Below, in pieces: positions 33,227 through 45,700 of a stretch of 64,000 nucleotides of DNA. The notes under the pieces are model-generated. The model ran no database searches. It had not been told where the DNA came from and was given only the letters and a program-made list of their open reading frames with translations. The first letter of the stretch is position 1. Each line of letters begins with the position of its first letter. This DNA comes from Lactarius indigo (lineage: Eukaryota > Basidiomycota > Agaricomycetes > Russulales > Russulaceae), in contig JAFKAC010000024.1 in NCBI GenBank assembly GCA_025766275.1, positions 310,001 through 374,000 on the forward strand, in the 5' to 3' direction. The position numbers were made by a program, and so were the translations under genes.

Positions 33227-35652
33227 TCACACAGGCGAATCGCTGGCGTCACCCTGACGCCACGCTGACGACGACGCTGTCGAATATGGCAGAGAGGGAA
33301 TAGCTTCAATTTGCTCTGGCGGCGTCTTTTGAGCAGGTGCTGCAGGCTCCGGGACTGGCCCATCGTCGGGACGGACGGTCGCCGCTACCGTTGCAGGCAC
33401 GGCCTGCACGATTACGTGACGCGGAGATGTGTCGCTTTGCAGCGGGGGCATTTCGACTGCCTCCGGCAGATGACTCCGCAGGACGGGTCTCAGCGCGCGC
33501 TTGACCATGTCGGAGCTGTCCGCAGCTAGCGCGCGTATCCGAGCCCGAGTCTCGTACTCTGCCCGTGACTGTGGCAGCACCTGCGTCTGTGCCAGTAACA
33601 ACGCCTGTGTCAGCGCCACTTTCTTGAACCGCTTGTATGCGTCACGGAATGCTTCGCCCCGTGATGCCGCAACATTCGCGACGGGATCCCGCGCCAGTAT
33701 CTCCAGAGTGAGTACGATGAGGTCTTGCTGCGCGGCAGGCACGAACGCGGGCGACATCCAGTCCTTTTGCTTGTCAAGCGTGTCATGGCCATGGCGGTTT
33801 TCTCCCGGGCCCGGACGACGACGACGCGTATCGAAGAGCGCCCGACGCTCCCGACGGATCAATTCCGCATCGTTAGACGTCCACCACCGCCTATTCATGT
33901 CTCGTAGCGTGTTCTTGATGTCCGCGAGGAAGCGCCCGATGTTCTGTAGCCGCCCGCTGTCGCTGCGAGGGTGGTATTCAGGACCGACGCCGCCGTCCGC
34001 GTCGGCACTGTCATAGAGTCGCTTAGTCAGGAAGTTCTTGCCAGTGTCGTCGTCCCAGAGAGAATCGACGTTGAGATTTGAGAAATTGTTAAGCATACGA
34101 CCAGGGGGGATGATCATGAATGCGGTGACCACCGCCGCAGCACACCGGACGGAAAGTGCGACGTCTTCATTAGGCGTGTTCCACAACTCTTCAATGACTT
34201 GCAGCGATTCTGGGGTGTTCAGAAAGGGTAGAATCTCAGAGAAATGGCGTTCCCCCGAAGCGTACGGTGTGAGTATGTCGCGAATCGCGCCAGGGATGTA
34301 GTAAAGTGCCTTTAAGCACGCCCGAGTTCTTCGTTGCTGGATAGACTTCGGCAGCTTTCTTGTAAAAGCTCGCTGTGCCAGCTGGATAATGCTCCACGGG
34401 AGCGATACGTGAAAACTCGTTGTTCCAGGTAACGCCGCGTGAAAACTCGTAGGTCCAGGTAATGCCGCAAGAACGTCACGAATGGTACGTCGTGTATCAC
34501 CGTTGTCGCGCGTGGTGACTCGAAGGGCCTCGGATTCGCACAGACCGGGAATCCCAGCAACAAATTTCTCCAAGTCGCGGTCCTCGCTGAGCCAGCTTAG
34601 TGTCTGGACAAGCGTTTCTTTGTATACGTCCATCGAAATAAGTTTAGCGGAGCTCTCGAGCTTGGATGTCATGCCTTCTGAGAAGGACTTGGCCTTGACC
34701 ATTTGCCGTTCACGGAGTGCTTTCACTATGCTTTCGCCATCTGAACCCCAACGGTCATACCAGAGCTTTGCACCATGATAGAGGGCCGAAAAGGAGATGA
34801 GTGGGATGAATTGAGCGGAGTACCAAATGAGTGACGTAAATGGTGTATAATAGGGACAATCGTGATGAAAGAGCGGCGTTAGAGTGAGGACAACATACAA
34901 GATCAAGCAGATTGCAACGATGACGAGGGTGATGTAGGCAACGGTGTGATTGGTGGGGAACGCAAAGACGACCAGCCCGGTGAAGAATAGGAGCACGGAT
35001 ATGAGAATAAGGAAAGGGAGCGCCTCAACGAGCCCAAAGATCCGGAATCGGCGCGCACCCCGGGAAAAGTACTCTCGGATATGGGCACGCACATGAGGTG
35101 CATGATTTCGTTGAATCATCTGCAGGTATCTGCGGGTCCATTGTTGCAAGAGTGTGGCAATAAGCGCGCATGTGAGACTGAGCACGAGGCTGAGGAACCA
35201 GACCGAGTTGACAAATACTACCGAAGCGGAGGGGGGACTTTGGGTGCACGGACTCGCAGCGGGGCTGGTACCGTTGGTGGAAATTTGTTGAGATATAGTT
35301 ATGAGGAGGGACTGGGTGGTGACATTGCAACCTGGCTGCAAGTTCGGGTAGCTCATAGCGATAAAAGTGGCGACCGTAGAAGAGAAAAGACCAGTCTGGA
35401 AAGCGTGAGGACTTGTAGTTAGCATACGGAAGTCATCGGTGGTGTGGTGTGGGAGCGTACAAAAAGGAGGATGCTTTCTGCGCCTCCCTTCCAATTCTCC
35501 ACATTTTCGTCGTCGAACACTTTTGCACGGGCGATGTACATAGAGAAGATTTCCCCAGAAGGGTCGCTATAAGTTGTTTTCTTTGGGGTGGTGGTGTCAT
35601 CCCCTGCGTTCGATTTTTCAGGCTGTGGCAGAGGTTGCTGCGGAGTGGCCAT
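33227..35652 (-). CDS. DUF6535-type four-helix membrane protein (786 aa, two exons)
   Basis: Exon 1 is 35461-35652 and exon 2 is 33227-35395, with a 65 bp intron ahead of helix 1. The 786 aa product is the closest relative of the one at 10850-13230. It begins MATPQQPLPQPEKS and KTTYSDPSGEIFSMYIARA. Helices TGLFSSTVATFIAMS, VVFVNSVWFLSLVLSLTCAL, ALPFLILISVLLFFTGLVVF and TVAYITLVIVAICLILYVVL follow, then the soluble blocks IPGLCESEAL, YYIPGAIRDILTPYA and WWTSNDAELIRRERRALFD. Near 34400-34460 there is a short internal duplication, giving ALPGPTSFHAALPGTTSFHV, not seen in the relatives. The tail is proline-rich. Function unknown. Confidence 0.86.
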
Positions 35653-35955
35653 AGTGAAAATATGGAGCTTGATGTGGGGAAGTCAGTTCCAAGTGGAAGC
35701 GCACAAGCACTGGCAATTGCGAGTGCGAATTTAATAGGTGACACTAAACGCTCCACGTCAATTATGTCAAGTTGACATCTATCGTTCTTATCCCATGATG
35801 GGTAAATGAGGGCGTGGCCAGATAAGATCAACGCCGACAGGGTCAACTGAGCAATCTTGTGAACAATTGGAAATTCATCTGTCACAGGTACCTCTGCGTT
35901 GTTTAGTTGTTATCCTTTTTTTGAAAGTGGTCAGCGGGAACGATCTCCCAATCCC

Positions 35956-36249
35956 CTAATAGCTGTTACAAAGGATACCGCGGAAAAGCAAAAAACTTGA
36001 TGCGCGCAAGATTGACAAGTAATAAGTAAATTGACAGGTGCAATCTTCAATCAATATGACTATACTTAGTCCTTCCTTTGCGGCCGCCGGAATCTTATCC
36101 AGCACATCCAAATCAGATCCAGCTTGAGGCGAGTCACCCTTGGCCAAAACATGAAGGGCTGAGAAGACAACGTACTCAACGCTGGCACTGGGTGATGACG
36201 CTAGTTTCACGTCCCATGACCGCCCGGAGAGACTCCAGAGCATCTGCAT
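35956..36249 (-). pseudogene. relic coding block, GRSWDVK family
   Basis: Minus-strand frame of 97 codons with protein-like content: SLSGRSWDVKLASSPSASVE, then YVVFSALHVLAKGDSPQAGS and DKIPAAAKEGLSIVILI. The first block recurs, broken, at 13655 and 40411 on the plus strand. No introns or continuation could be placed. Probably the end of an unidentified gene carried along by the duplications. Confidence 0.4.
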
Positions 36250-36772
36250 GAGGAGCGTGGGAGATCACTAGATCACTGGATGATAGCGCTGACACCAACG
36301 TTCTAAAAATACGCTAAATACACTCACCTTGTTTGCAGGGGTTTTCACATCTTTCGCTGGTATTAATTCTTTTCAAGGTATACCAATGCGAGAAGGGGCA
36401 CTGGCATCGCTTACTGTATCAAGCAAGGTACCAAGAACAATGGTTCTCGCCAGGCTCCGACAGGAGTGAGCCGCACCCCTAACACCGCACTCTCCCCCCA
36501 CCCTCAGCTGTCGTGTTCTGCCCAACGTGAGTGCAGTGAGAAAACTCTAGCCCCAAATATTATAAGTGGCCCCTGTTCAAGTAACTTATGGTCGAGGGTT
36601 AGTTTTTTCACAGTTTGTTTCTCGTGTGATAACTCTTGAATGGACATAAAATTCAATTAGAATGATTTTCTAACTATGGACTACGAAAAATTATTATATT
36701 ATAATTAGTTCGATGCTATTCGAGAATCATGTTGTCAGTGGGCCTCGCGGTTAAACGTTAACTTTTGCCGTC

Positions 36773-39700
36773 ATGGATGCCCATCAACAACCTACTTCAG
36801 CCCCGGAAAAGACAACGTATAGTGACTCCTCTGGGGCCATCTTCTCTATGTACATCGATCGGGCACAAAAGTTTGACAAGGAAAATGTGGATAATTGGGA
36901 TGGACAAGCAAATGGGATCCTCGTTTTTGTACGCTTCCGTTCTCAATGATTATTGTCTAATAACAGTCCTCTCGCATTCCAGACCGGCCTTTTCTCCTCA
37001 ACAGTGGCCACGTTCATCGCCATCAGCTACCAGAGTTTGCAGCAAGATCCTAACGTCATCACCCAGTCACTCCTCGCACAGATATCCCAACAACTTTCCA
37101 ACGCGAACACTGGCAGTACCAGCGCCTCCGCGAGTCCATCCACCCAAACTTCCTTTACCCCTTCCGCTTCTGCGGTATTTGTTAACTCGGTTTGGTTCCT
37201 CAGCCTCGTGCTCAGTCTCACGTGCGCGCTCATGGCTACACTTTTGCAACAATGGGCTCGCCGGTACTTCCAGATGATTCAAAGGCACAATGCACCCCAT
37301 GTCCGTGCCCATATCAGAGAATATTTTGCTCAAGGCGCGCGCAGGTTTCACATCTCTGCCCTTGTTGAGGTGCTACCCTCCCTTCTTCTCATCTCCGTGC
37401 TCCTGTTCTTCGCAGGACTCGTCGTTTTTGCCTTCCGCGCGAATCACATCGTCGCGTATTCCGCCCTTGCAATCGTAGCATCATCCTTCCTCTCTTACAT
37501 CACTCTCACTCTGTCGTCCCTCATTTACCACGATTGTCCCTATCAGACGCCTCTGACAGCCCCTCTTTGGTTCTGTGCTCAAATGCTTCTGTTCTTCCTC
37601 TCCTCTGTTGCACATTATGGAGCAAGGAAATTGCGTAAACTCAACAAACTGCGTAGCGTTATTACCGAGAATATGGTCAAGTCGTTCCAGGACATGCAGA
37701 ACAACAAGGCTAAGTCTTTATCAGAAGGGATGATGTCTATGCTCGAGAGCTCGGCCAAACGCGTCTCAATGGATACATACAGATCGGCGCTGGGCTGGGT
37801 GCTTAGCCAGCTTGATGATGATCACGAGTTGGAAGAATTTGTCGCGGAGATCCCTGGGTTGTATAACTCCGAGGCCCTTGTCTCGCGCAACAACAGTGAT
37901 GACCCACAGAACACAATTCATGCTGTCCTCGCGGTTTTACCCGGACCAACGAGCTTCGACGCCTCGCTACCGTGGAGCATCATTCAACTCGCACAGCGGG
38001 CAATCACAAGTGGTATTCCAGAATCCATCCGGCGGAGAAGAACCTTAGCTAGCCTGAGGGCGCTCTATCACATCCCTGGTGCAATTCGCGACGTACTTTC
38101 TCCCTACGCTTCCACTGAGCTCTATTGCCTGGCGATTTTACCGCTCCTGAATACCCCCGAGTCGCTGGAGATCATTGATGAGCTGTGGGACACGCCTAAT
38201 GACGACGTCGCACTTTCCGTCCGGTGCACCGCAGCTGTAATCGCCGATTTCATGATATCTCCTCCCCGACGTACGCTAGACTACTTTCTAGCTCCCCACG
38301 TTCCCTTCGTAGGGGACGGAGAAGCAGGCAGGCAGTTCCTGTCCAAGAGACTCGGCCTCGGCGCTGGAGTCGAAGAGAACGAGGATGCCGCTCCCGCCTA
38401 TAGTCTAAACAGCGACAACGCGCGACTGCAAAACCGCGTGAGCTTCTTCGCAGACACAATTGGGTGGAAGAACTGGTGGACGTCCGACCACGTGCCCCAT
38501 ATTGACCAGCACCTTCGCGCACTCTTCGATGCGCGGCATTCGCCAGGATACCGCACCGGCCGTGGCATGTTCGACCAGCATGGCGACCGCACGTCCCCTG
38601 CGTTCGTTCCCGCCGCTCAGCAGGACCTCATCGCTCTCACGGGCGAGATACTCATCCGGTATCGTGTCGCAGACGCCGCACCGTTGCAACACGAGGCGCT
38701 CTACGACGCAAGTGCAGTGACAATACAAATGGCGCCGGCGGCCGAGGAAGTACCACAGTTCCTAACACAGTTCCTACCGCAGTCGCTGGCACAGTCTCTG
38801 GAACCGTCTTTAGCATTGTCGCGGTTACCATCGTTGATATCGCTGCGATCGCGGTCGCTAGCATCGTCACTAGCGCCGTCGCGGTCATCGTCACGGTCAC
38901 AATCATTGTCACCGCTGCTGACACAATCGCTGGTACGGTGGCTGGCACCATCGCTGACGCCGACTCGGTCACAGTCGCTAGCACAGTCGCTAGAACTGTT
39001 GCTGACACCATCATTGCCACCGTCGCTGACACCATCGCTACTGCAGTCACTTGCACCATCGCGGTCACGGTCTCTGGCACAGTGGCTGGCACAATGGCTG
39101 GAACCCTCATTGGCACCGTCACGATCACAGTCTTTGACACAATGGCTGGCACAGTTGCTCGCACCGTCATTGGCACCGTCGCAATCACAGTGGCTTGCGC
39201 GGTCGTTAGCACAGTTGCCAGCACCATCACTGGCCCAACCTCTAGCCCAATCACAGGCACAGTCGCTTGCACAGTCACTCGCACAGTTTGTGGCAGGGGT
39301 AATAGCACTGTTGCTGGCAGTTCTGCAGGCTGCCTGGCGGGCAGAGTCGCCTGTCCGGCCAGTGGCGGTATCGTTAGTATGCTCATTGTCACAGTTGCTA
39401 GCAACGCTGCTAGGAGAGTTGTTGGAACAACTTCCGGCATCGTCGCCGGCGCAGATACAGGTCATGTTGCAGTCGCTAGAACGGGCGCAGGCGGAAGCGG
39501 TGGATAGTATTGAAATGGTCGCGCGCGCGCTGCAGACTGGCCCGGAAAGCCTTCGGTTGCGTATGAATGACGGGTTGATGCCACGCTATGGTCCTTCTGC
39601 ATACCCCGCCCCCACGCCGCAGGCCATGTCGGTGACTATGTCGACCGCCGATGTTGACAGTGCGCTAGTCTTGGCGCCTGTCGGATCTGCCCATAGGCCG

Positions 39701-39820
39701 ATACCTCCGCGGACCGAGTCGGATTCCTCTCGCTTGTACTCTTCGGCGTCGTCGTTGTCTGCGGGACTTTCAACCACTACTACGGATAGCCGTTCGAATT
39801 CGCCCACCGAACAAGTGTGA
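36773..39820 (+). CDS. DUF6535-type membrane protein with expanded low-complexity region (997 aa, two exons)
   Basis: Exon 1 is 36773-36928 and exon 2 is 36983-39820, with a 54 bp intron before helix 1. Helices: TGLFSSTVATFIAISY, VVFVNSVWFLSLVLSLTCAL-like, VLPSLLLISVLLFFAGLVVF and IVAYSALAIVASSFLSYITL. The soluble blocks IPGLYNSEAL, YHIPGAIRDVLSPYA and RTGRGMFDQHGDR match the family. The protein is about 210 aa longer than its paralogues, because the Gln/Ala linker before DSIEMVARALQ is replaced by roughly 230 residues of Ser-Leu-Ala-Gln/Pro repeats (38750-39470). The end (PIPPRTESDSSRLYSSASSL) is disordered as usual. It is on the plus strand, unlike the array members, and has no C2 partner in view. 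Confidence 0.85.
38750..39300. repeat. degenerate 12-bp-period minisatellite inside the DUF6535 gene
   Basis: Imperfect units of the type GTCGCTGGCACC run through this stretch, giving SLAQ/SLAP-like tetrapeptides in the gene frame and TVAG-like tetrapeptides in the next frame. Long open frames exist on both strands (plus 38938-39507; minus 38652-39440 and 38701-39465). This is expected when a 12-bp unit lacks stop codons. Confidence 0.75.
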
Positions 39821-41551
39821 TGTACTCATCTCGGTGACCCTCTAAGAGTCTCAATTTCCTTCTTTCTCGTTTCCCAGGCCAGATATATGGACTTCAGATG
39901 ACCTACATTCTGACAATACCATGTTCTTCTGTTAACGTCTTCTTACCCCAGTCTCTTGTTGTACGACTATCACGCGCTTTTACGATTCCTTATGGGTATA
40001 TAAAGTCTGATGGCCGTGAGGAAAGGCCATGGTTTTGACCCTTGCATAGTGTTGGACTAGGTTCGATGTAGAAACCCACAGCATCGCTGTTGCGAATTTG
40101 CTTGCGTGGTTCTACTCCCGAAATTTGGGAGCTTCCAAGAAATTCTACATTGTGGCCGTCCCATCACCGACAGCCCCGTCGTTCTTGCGGCGATACGAAA
40201 CCCTATCTCAAACAGGATACGGGTCAGGCGCTCCGCTTATATCGCGGGTTTACCCTTTATATATAGACGATTACCAGCACTGACAACGTGATTCTGATTT
40301 CGCGTGCAAAACCCAGGTGTGTGAAGTGTGCCATCGTGATCTCTCATTCACATGCTTCCCAAGCAGGACCGCCCTGGACTGACATCAAATTCGATCTCCG
40401 CCCAAGGAACGGTCATGGGGGTATGAAAGTGGCGCCGTCACGCGGCCCCAGCGCTGAGTCTTCTCCAAGCCGTTTTGTGGTAAATTGCATAACGTGGACT
40501 TGAATCCGCAACTACCAATGTACTGAAGTATGATGCTCGGTTTAATGACTCGGATCCGACTAGATGAGTATGGCTTGCGCCAGCGCCCAATTGAAGACGA
40601 CGCTGTGACTGGAACCGTCCATGAGCTGTATCAACTGTAAGCGTCAATGAATATCGGAGCGATATGGGCCCTGCCAGTGGTGGGTAAGTAATATGTGAAG
40701 CAAGCTCATAGAGAGTCAGACTGCAGCCGTGCCATCTTCCATTCCGATTTTTACACGATAACCTAAGTGATACTAAATGGCCAAGGAGAGCACATGCGAA
40801 AGTGTATATGGGAGTGGGTGTGAGATAGGCCTGTGGTGGGGTTGCTGGCTTGGGGCTGATTTCCATATCGTGATGGTCCAGACCTGCCACAATGACGGCT
40901 GTCCAACTGTTAACAGAATGATATCAAATAAAACCCACACACTGTCAGTGATTAAAGAGCAGAAAATATAACAATTGTTTCTTTGGCTCCGATTCGAGGA
41001 GCTCAGATGCGTCCCTCATAAGTCTGATTTGATAGGTTCATCCAAGGGTTCACCCGCAAAGGATGCACCAAGTATAGTATAGTCAAATACCGGTGGCCCA
41101 TCTGGATTGACCCGATTGAGAGTTGCATCTGTCAACCTTGCTGATTGCAGACTCGTGACTCAGAGCAATCAGGCCTTGTCAAATCATGTGCACATCCAGT
41201 TTTTGCTTACCAGTGGTATTCTCTCTAATTACTATTAGGGAATTGGGAGATTGTCAGCCTGCGCTCAGGCTTCGCTGATCACTTTCAAGGATAAGAACAG
41301 AACAATGCCAAGGTATTTGAATTTCCACTTGCCAGTGCGGATTGTTAGCACTGTCCGAGTCGGTATTGATCTTATCTGACCACACCCTTCATTTACCAGT
41401 CACGAGAACAAGAACTATAGCTGTCAACTTGACGCAGAGCGCTTGGTGTTATCTGAGTATATTAAATACTCACCCGCAATTGTTGCTCGTGCGTCCCCAC
41501 TTGGAACCGACTTCCCTACATCGAGCTTGCATCAAGCTCCACACTGTCACT
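39821..41551. other. intergenic with duplicated relic segment
   Basis: No intact gene in 1.7 kb. 40385-40660 is a degenerate copy of 13640-13960. 41290-41550 resembles the upstream region of the DUF6535 gene starting at 13230 and is the promoter side of the next gene. A short open frame at 40438-40890 (minus) is not convincing. Confidence 0.4.
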
Positions 41552-42015
41552 ATGGCTACTCCGCAACAACCTCTACCACAGCCTGAGAATACAGGGGATG
41601 ATACCACTACCCCGAAGAAAACAACTTATAGTGACCCTTCTGGAGCAATCTTCTCTATGTATATCACCCGTGCACTAAAGTTTGACGATGAAAACGTGGA
41701 GAATTGGAAGGGAGGTGCAGATAGCATCCTTGTTTTTGTAAGCTTCCACATCACCTCAACGACAAATTTTGTACGCTTACAAGTCCTCCCGCTTTCTAGA
41801 CTGGCCTTTTCTCTTCTACCGTGGCTACTTTTATCACTATAAGTTACCCGAACATGCAGCAAGACCCAAACGTCACAACCCAGTCCCTCCTCACACAGAT
41901 ATCCCAACAACTTTCCAACATCACCAACAACAGTATTGGTACCGCCGCGAGTCCGTCCACCCAAAGTTCCTTCACCCCCTCCACTTCGGTGGTATTCGTC
42001 AACTCGGTCTTGTAG
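41552..42015 (+). pseudogene. DUF6535-family gene interrupted by retrotransposon
   Basis: Exon 1 is 41552-41737 (MATPQQPLPQPENTGDDT onward) and exon 2 starts at 41800 with TGLFSSTVATFITISY. Sequence follows the paralogues exactly through AACTCGGTCT at 42001-42010, the start of helix 2. It is then replaced by the LTR of element 1, whose first bases supply a stop at 42013. The remaining gene is expected beyond the nested elements, outside the window. Everything before the break looks intact, so the insertion itself probably inactivated the gene. Confidence 0.85.
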
Positions 42016-42784
42016 CGGTATGACTTATCGCTTACAACTAGACCAAGGTGAAGGTAAGTGAACTGAACTGGTATACACCCAAGCCTAGCGCGGAGACAAG
42101 TCACGCGCCGAACGTACAGTCACTGCGGAGAATAGACACACGTGAGGTCTTTATGCAAGACCAAAGGTCAGGTGATCACGCAGTGGCACGCTGAGTGGAG
42201 AACCAAGAGGACAAGTTAACATTGGAGAAGTAAGGGAATACAAGGGAGATACGCACCTGAGTGGAGAACCAAGAGGACAAGTTGGTTCCACTCAGGACGC
42301 TACATGAGGGTTTATATACACTGCTGCGGCTGAGTTCGAATTACTATAGAACCTTGTTACTAAAGGTACGTGTAATAGTAATGAGTCAGACGCTGACACG
42401 TCGTGTCTAATAATAGCGTTATCTATTGTGCTGACTGATGCACAGTCATTAACGCTGACAGAACAATGACGTGTCCTTATCTATGAGTCACAACCCTATA
42501 ACAACGTAGTCTAGAACTATCTAGAATGTTCCCTGCTTATCGTCCAATGAGAAACTACTGTACTAATGAGGAAGGTGACCTAAAGAGGTAACCTCCGATA
42601 AGGAAGTTACTATCCCAGGGTCACGTGCTTGTGGGTGCACATGTTGGCATCACGTGACTAACCATCTTATCATATCTAATGATAAGGACTTGGATGTTTG
42701 AGCGCAACATTGGAGTCTCATATTTCCACCGAATAAATCCGTAAAAATACAGAAAAATAAGGCGAAAGTAGAGCGTCCGTGACA
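42011..42784 (-). repeat. 3' LTR of element 1 (774 bp)
   Basis: Ends are TGT..ACA. The outer border is fixed by the host DUF6535 sequence, which is uninterrupted to 42010, and the inner border by the polypurine tract. Inside, a 27-base segment starting CTGAGTGGAGAACCAAGAGG at 42191 repeats at 42257. Confidence 0.8.
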
Positions 42785-42796
42785 TCACCCCCCTCC

Positions 42797-45700
42797 TTAA
42801 GGGTCGACGTCTGCGTTGGCCAATGTATCCACATGATGAGCTTGCCAAGGCAAGGACGCGTAAATGAGAGCCGCTATTTTTCTAGGTGCGCCCGGGTTTG
42901 AGGAATGGAATTCCTTAACCGCGTCAGGGGCGTGTGTTAGATTCTTAGCTGGTTCCCAAGTATCCTCACCCTCACCGTATCCTTTCCAACGGACGAGGTA
43001 CTTAAGAGTACGACCAAAGAGCTTGGAGTCTCTTATATGGTCAACTTCATACTCTTCTTCTCCCTCGACCGTTACTGGATCGGGTGGTGGAGGCGTGAGC
43101 CCATTGACTTCGTTTCCTTTATAAGGAGAGAGACGGTCTACATGAAATACATCATGGATCCGTAATGCAGGGGGTAGTGCAAGCTTATAGTCGACGTCAC
43201 TTATGACTTTAGTGATTTCAAACGGGCCCAATTGTTTAGGTCCCAATTTGGACGACTGTTGATGTATCTTTATCTGCTTAGCTTGTAACCAGACTTTATC
43301 CCCGACGTTAAAGGAATATGGCTTAGTCCTTTGTTCAACGTCCGTCTGCATTCGCCTTTTACTTAGGCGTAGAGCCGCCTCTGCATCCTTGCGAGCGGAA
43401 ACTAAGTGCTGAAGGCGCTTGTCGAGCAATGGAATACCCGTAGGTCTACCAGCAGGAATAGTGAAGTCAGGCGTGAAGCCATATAGTAGCTCAAAGGGTG
43501 TATGACCCGTGGCTGAATTGAGTCTACTATTGACCACGAATTCCGCTGTAGGAAGCAGGTCCGCCCAATCATCTTGTCTCTTGCTAATGAACATGCGCAA
43601 GTATATTTCAACTTCTTGATTTTTGCGCTCAACCTGTCCATTAGCTTGAGGGTGATAGGCTGTAGTCAGACCTGCGTCTATTCCTAGTCGCTTATAAAGG
43701 GCACGCATACTTCGCGCTGCAAATTGGGGTCCCCTATCGCTTATGACTTTGCGGGGGATCCCATGCAGGGGGAAGATTTGCTCAAAGTAGATGGATGCCA
43801 CCCCATCAGCCGTAATCTGAGAAGTCACGGGGAACAGATGAATCTGCTTGGTATAATGATCTACGACGTTTAAGATCATATCCTTTCCACGTGACATAGG
43901 CAGGGGACCGATTAGATCAATCCCAACGATCTGCCAAGGTCCCTCAGGTACTTCTTGCGGCTGAATGGTTGCTTTGGGGTGCAGATCTTTGCGATAGCGT
44001 TGGCATCGATCGCATCCTTCTACATATGAGGCAATAAAGCCTGACATGCGTGGCCACCAATAGTAGCGGCTAACTAGCTCTATAGTTCCATTCTTCCCAG
44101 GGTGTCCAGTAGTGACCGAGTCGTGGCAAGACTTTACCACGTCCCTGCGAAGGGCACGGTCGTTTGGAACATATAATTTACCCCGGTGGTAAATGAAACC
44201 GTCTTCTTCTTCCCACATTAAGACGCCATCTGTGAGAGCTTTAGGAGCAGTCTTAGAGATGCTTTTAAGACCCTCTATAACTTCAGCTTCTCGAATAGAT
44301 GCGAGCTTGATGCGACTCCCTAGAGAGTCTATTTCGGGGACGAAGTGCGCTTTAGCGGCAGCGAGGAAATGCTCAGGTTTTAATACCTGGACCTGGCGGT
44401 TATCTTCAGAGTCTCGGACTTGGTCTCGTGAGAAATGGCTTAATGCATCGGCTTGCATGGATTCTCCTTTTTTATAAGTGATTTTGAAGGCGAACCGACT
44501 TAAGAATAAGGCCCATCTAGCTTGGCGCCTATTTAAGTCTTTCATGGTTGCCCACCATTCCATATTCTTATGGTCGGTTATTACTTCAAAAGAGATGCCT
44601 TCGAGGAAATGTCTCCAGTCCTCTAAGGCGCGGATTAAGCCGAGCATTTCTCTGTCGTAAATCTCATAATTGCGTTCTTCTTTGCTCATGGACTGTGAGC
44701 GATACGCAATGGGGTGCCAGAGACCGTCCGGGTACTTCTGAGTTAAAATACCACCAGTAGCAAATCCTGAAGCGTCTACTTCGACTCTAGTTGGAAGGTT
44801 CGGATCGTAAACCTTAAGAATAGGTTCTTGTACGAAACGTTCCTTTAATAGGTCGAAAGCTTTCTGCTGTTCAGACTGCCATATCCAAGGAGTGTCTTTC
44901 TTAGTAAGGTCATGAAGGGGTCGGGCAATGGCCGCGAAGTCCTTAATGAACCTTCTATAGAAATTGGCGAACCCGATGAATGCTCTTACTTCTTTGAGCG
45001 TAGTCGGGGTTGGCCACTCCTTCACTGCAGAGACCTTGCCAGGGTCCATCTGCACTTCTCCGGGACGGATGATCATCCCTAAATACTCCATTTCTTGCTT
45101 CTCAAAATCGCACTTCTCAGGCTTGAGATAGAGGTCGTATTGCTCTAACCGTGTCAACACCTCGCGTACAATCTTGCGATGATGTTTGAGGTTATTGCTA
45201 TAGATGAGAATATCATCCATATATACAGCGACCTCTCCTTGTGCGATAAGATCAGCAAAGACGGCGTTCATTAAGGCTTGGAAGGTGGCGGGGCTATTAG
45301 TCATGCCAAAATACATGACTTTCGGTTCGTATAGACCCCTGTTGGTAACAATGGCACCTTTCCATTCATCGCCTTCTTTGATGCGGATGTTATGATATCC
45401 CCATCGAACGTCGAATTTAGTGAAGTATTGAGCTCCCTTAAGCCTATTAATGATGTCTGCAGCGAGTGGAAGTGGATATCGGTTCTTAATAGTGATTTTA
45501 TTAAGACGGCGATAGTCTTGGACCAGACGGAGTTTGCCGTCCTTTTTCTTTATGAAGAACACGGGGGATGCCATTGGTGACTTAGATGGCACTAAATATC
45601 CTTTCCCTATGTGTTCGTCTAAGAATTTGTCCAGTTCCACTTGCTCACTGGGTGACATGGGGTACGTTTTGACCTTCCAGTGCTTGACAGCATCTGGTTC

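Noticed and set aside
38701..39465. Long minus-strand frames rich in Asp, Cys, Ala and Ser overlapping the DUF6535 gene
   Set aside because: They are translations of the stop-free 12-bp repeat in other frames. They have no start context, no introns and no protein features beyond the repeat.
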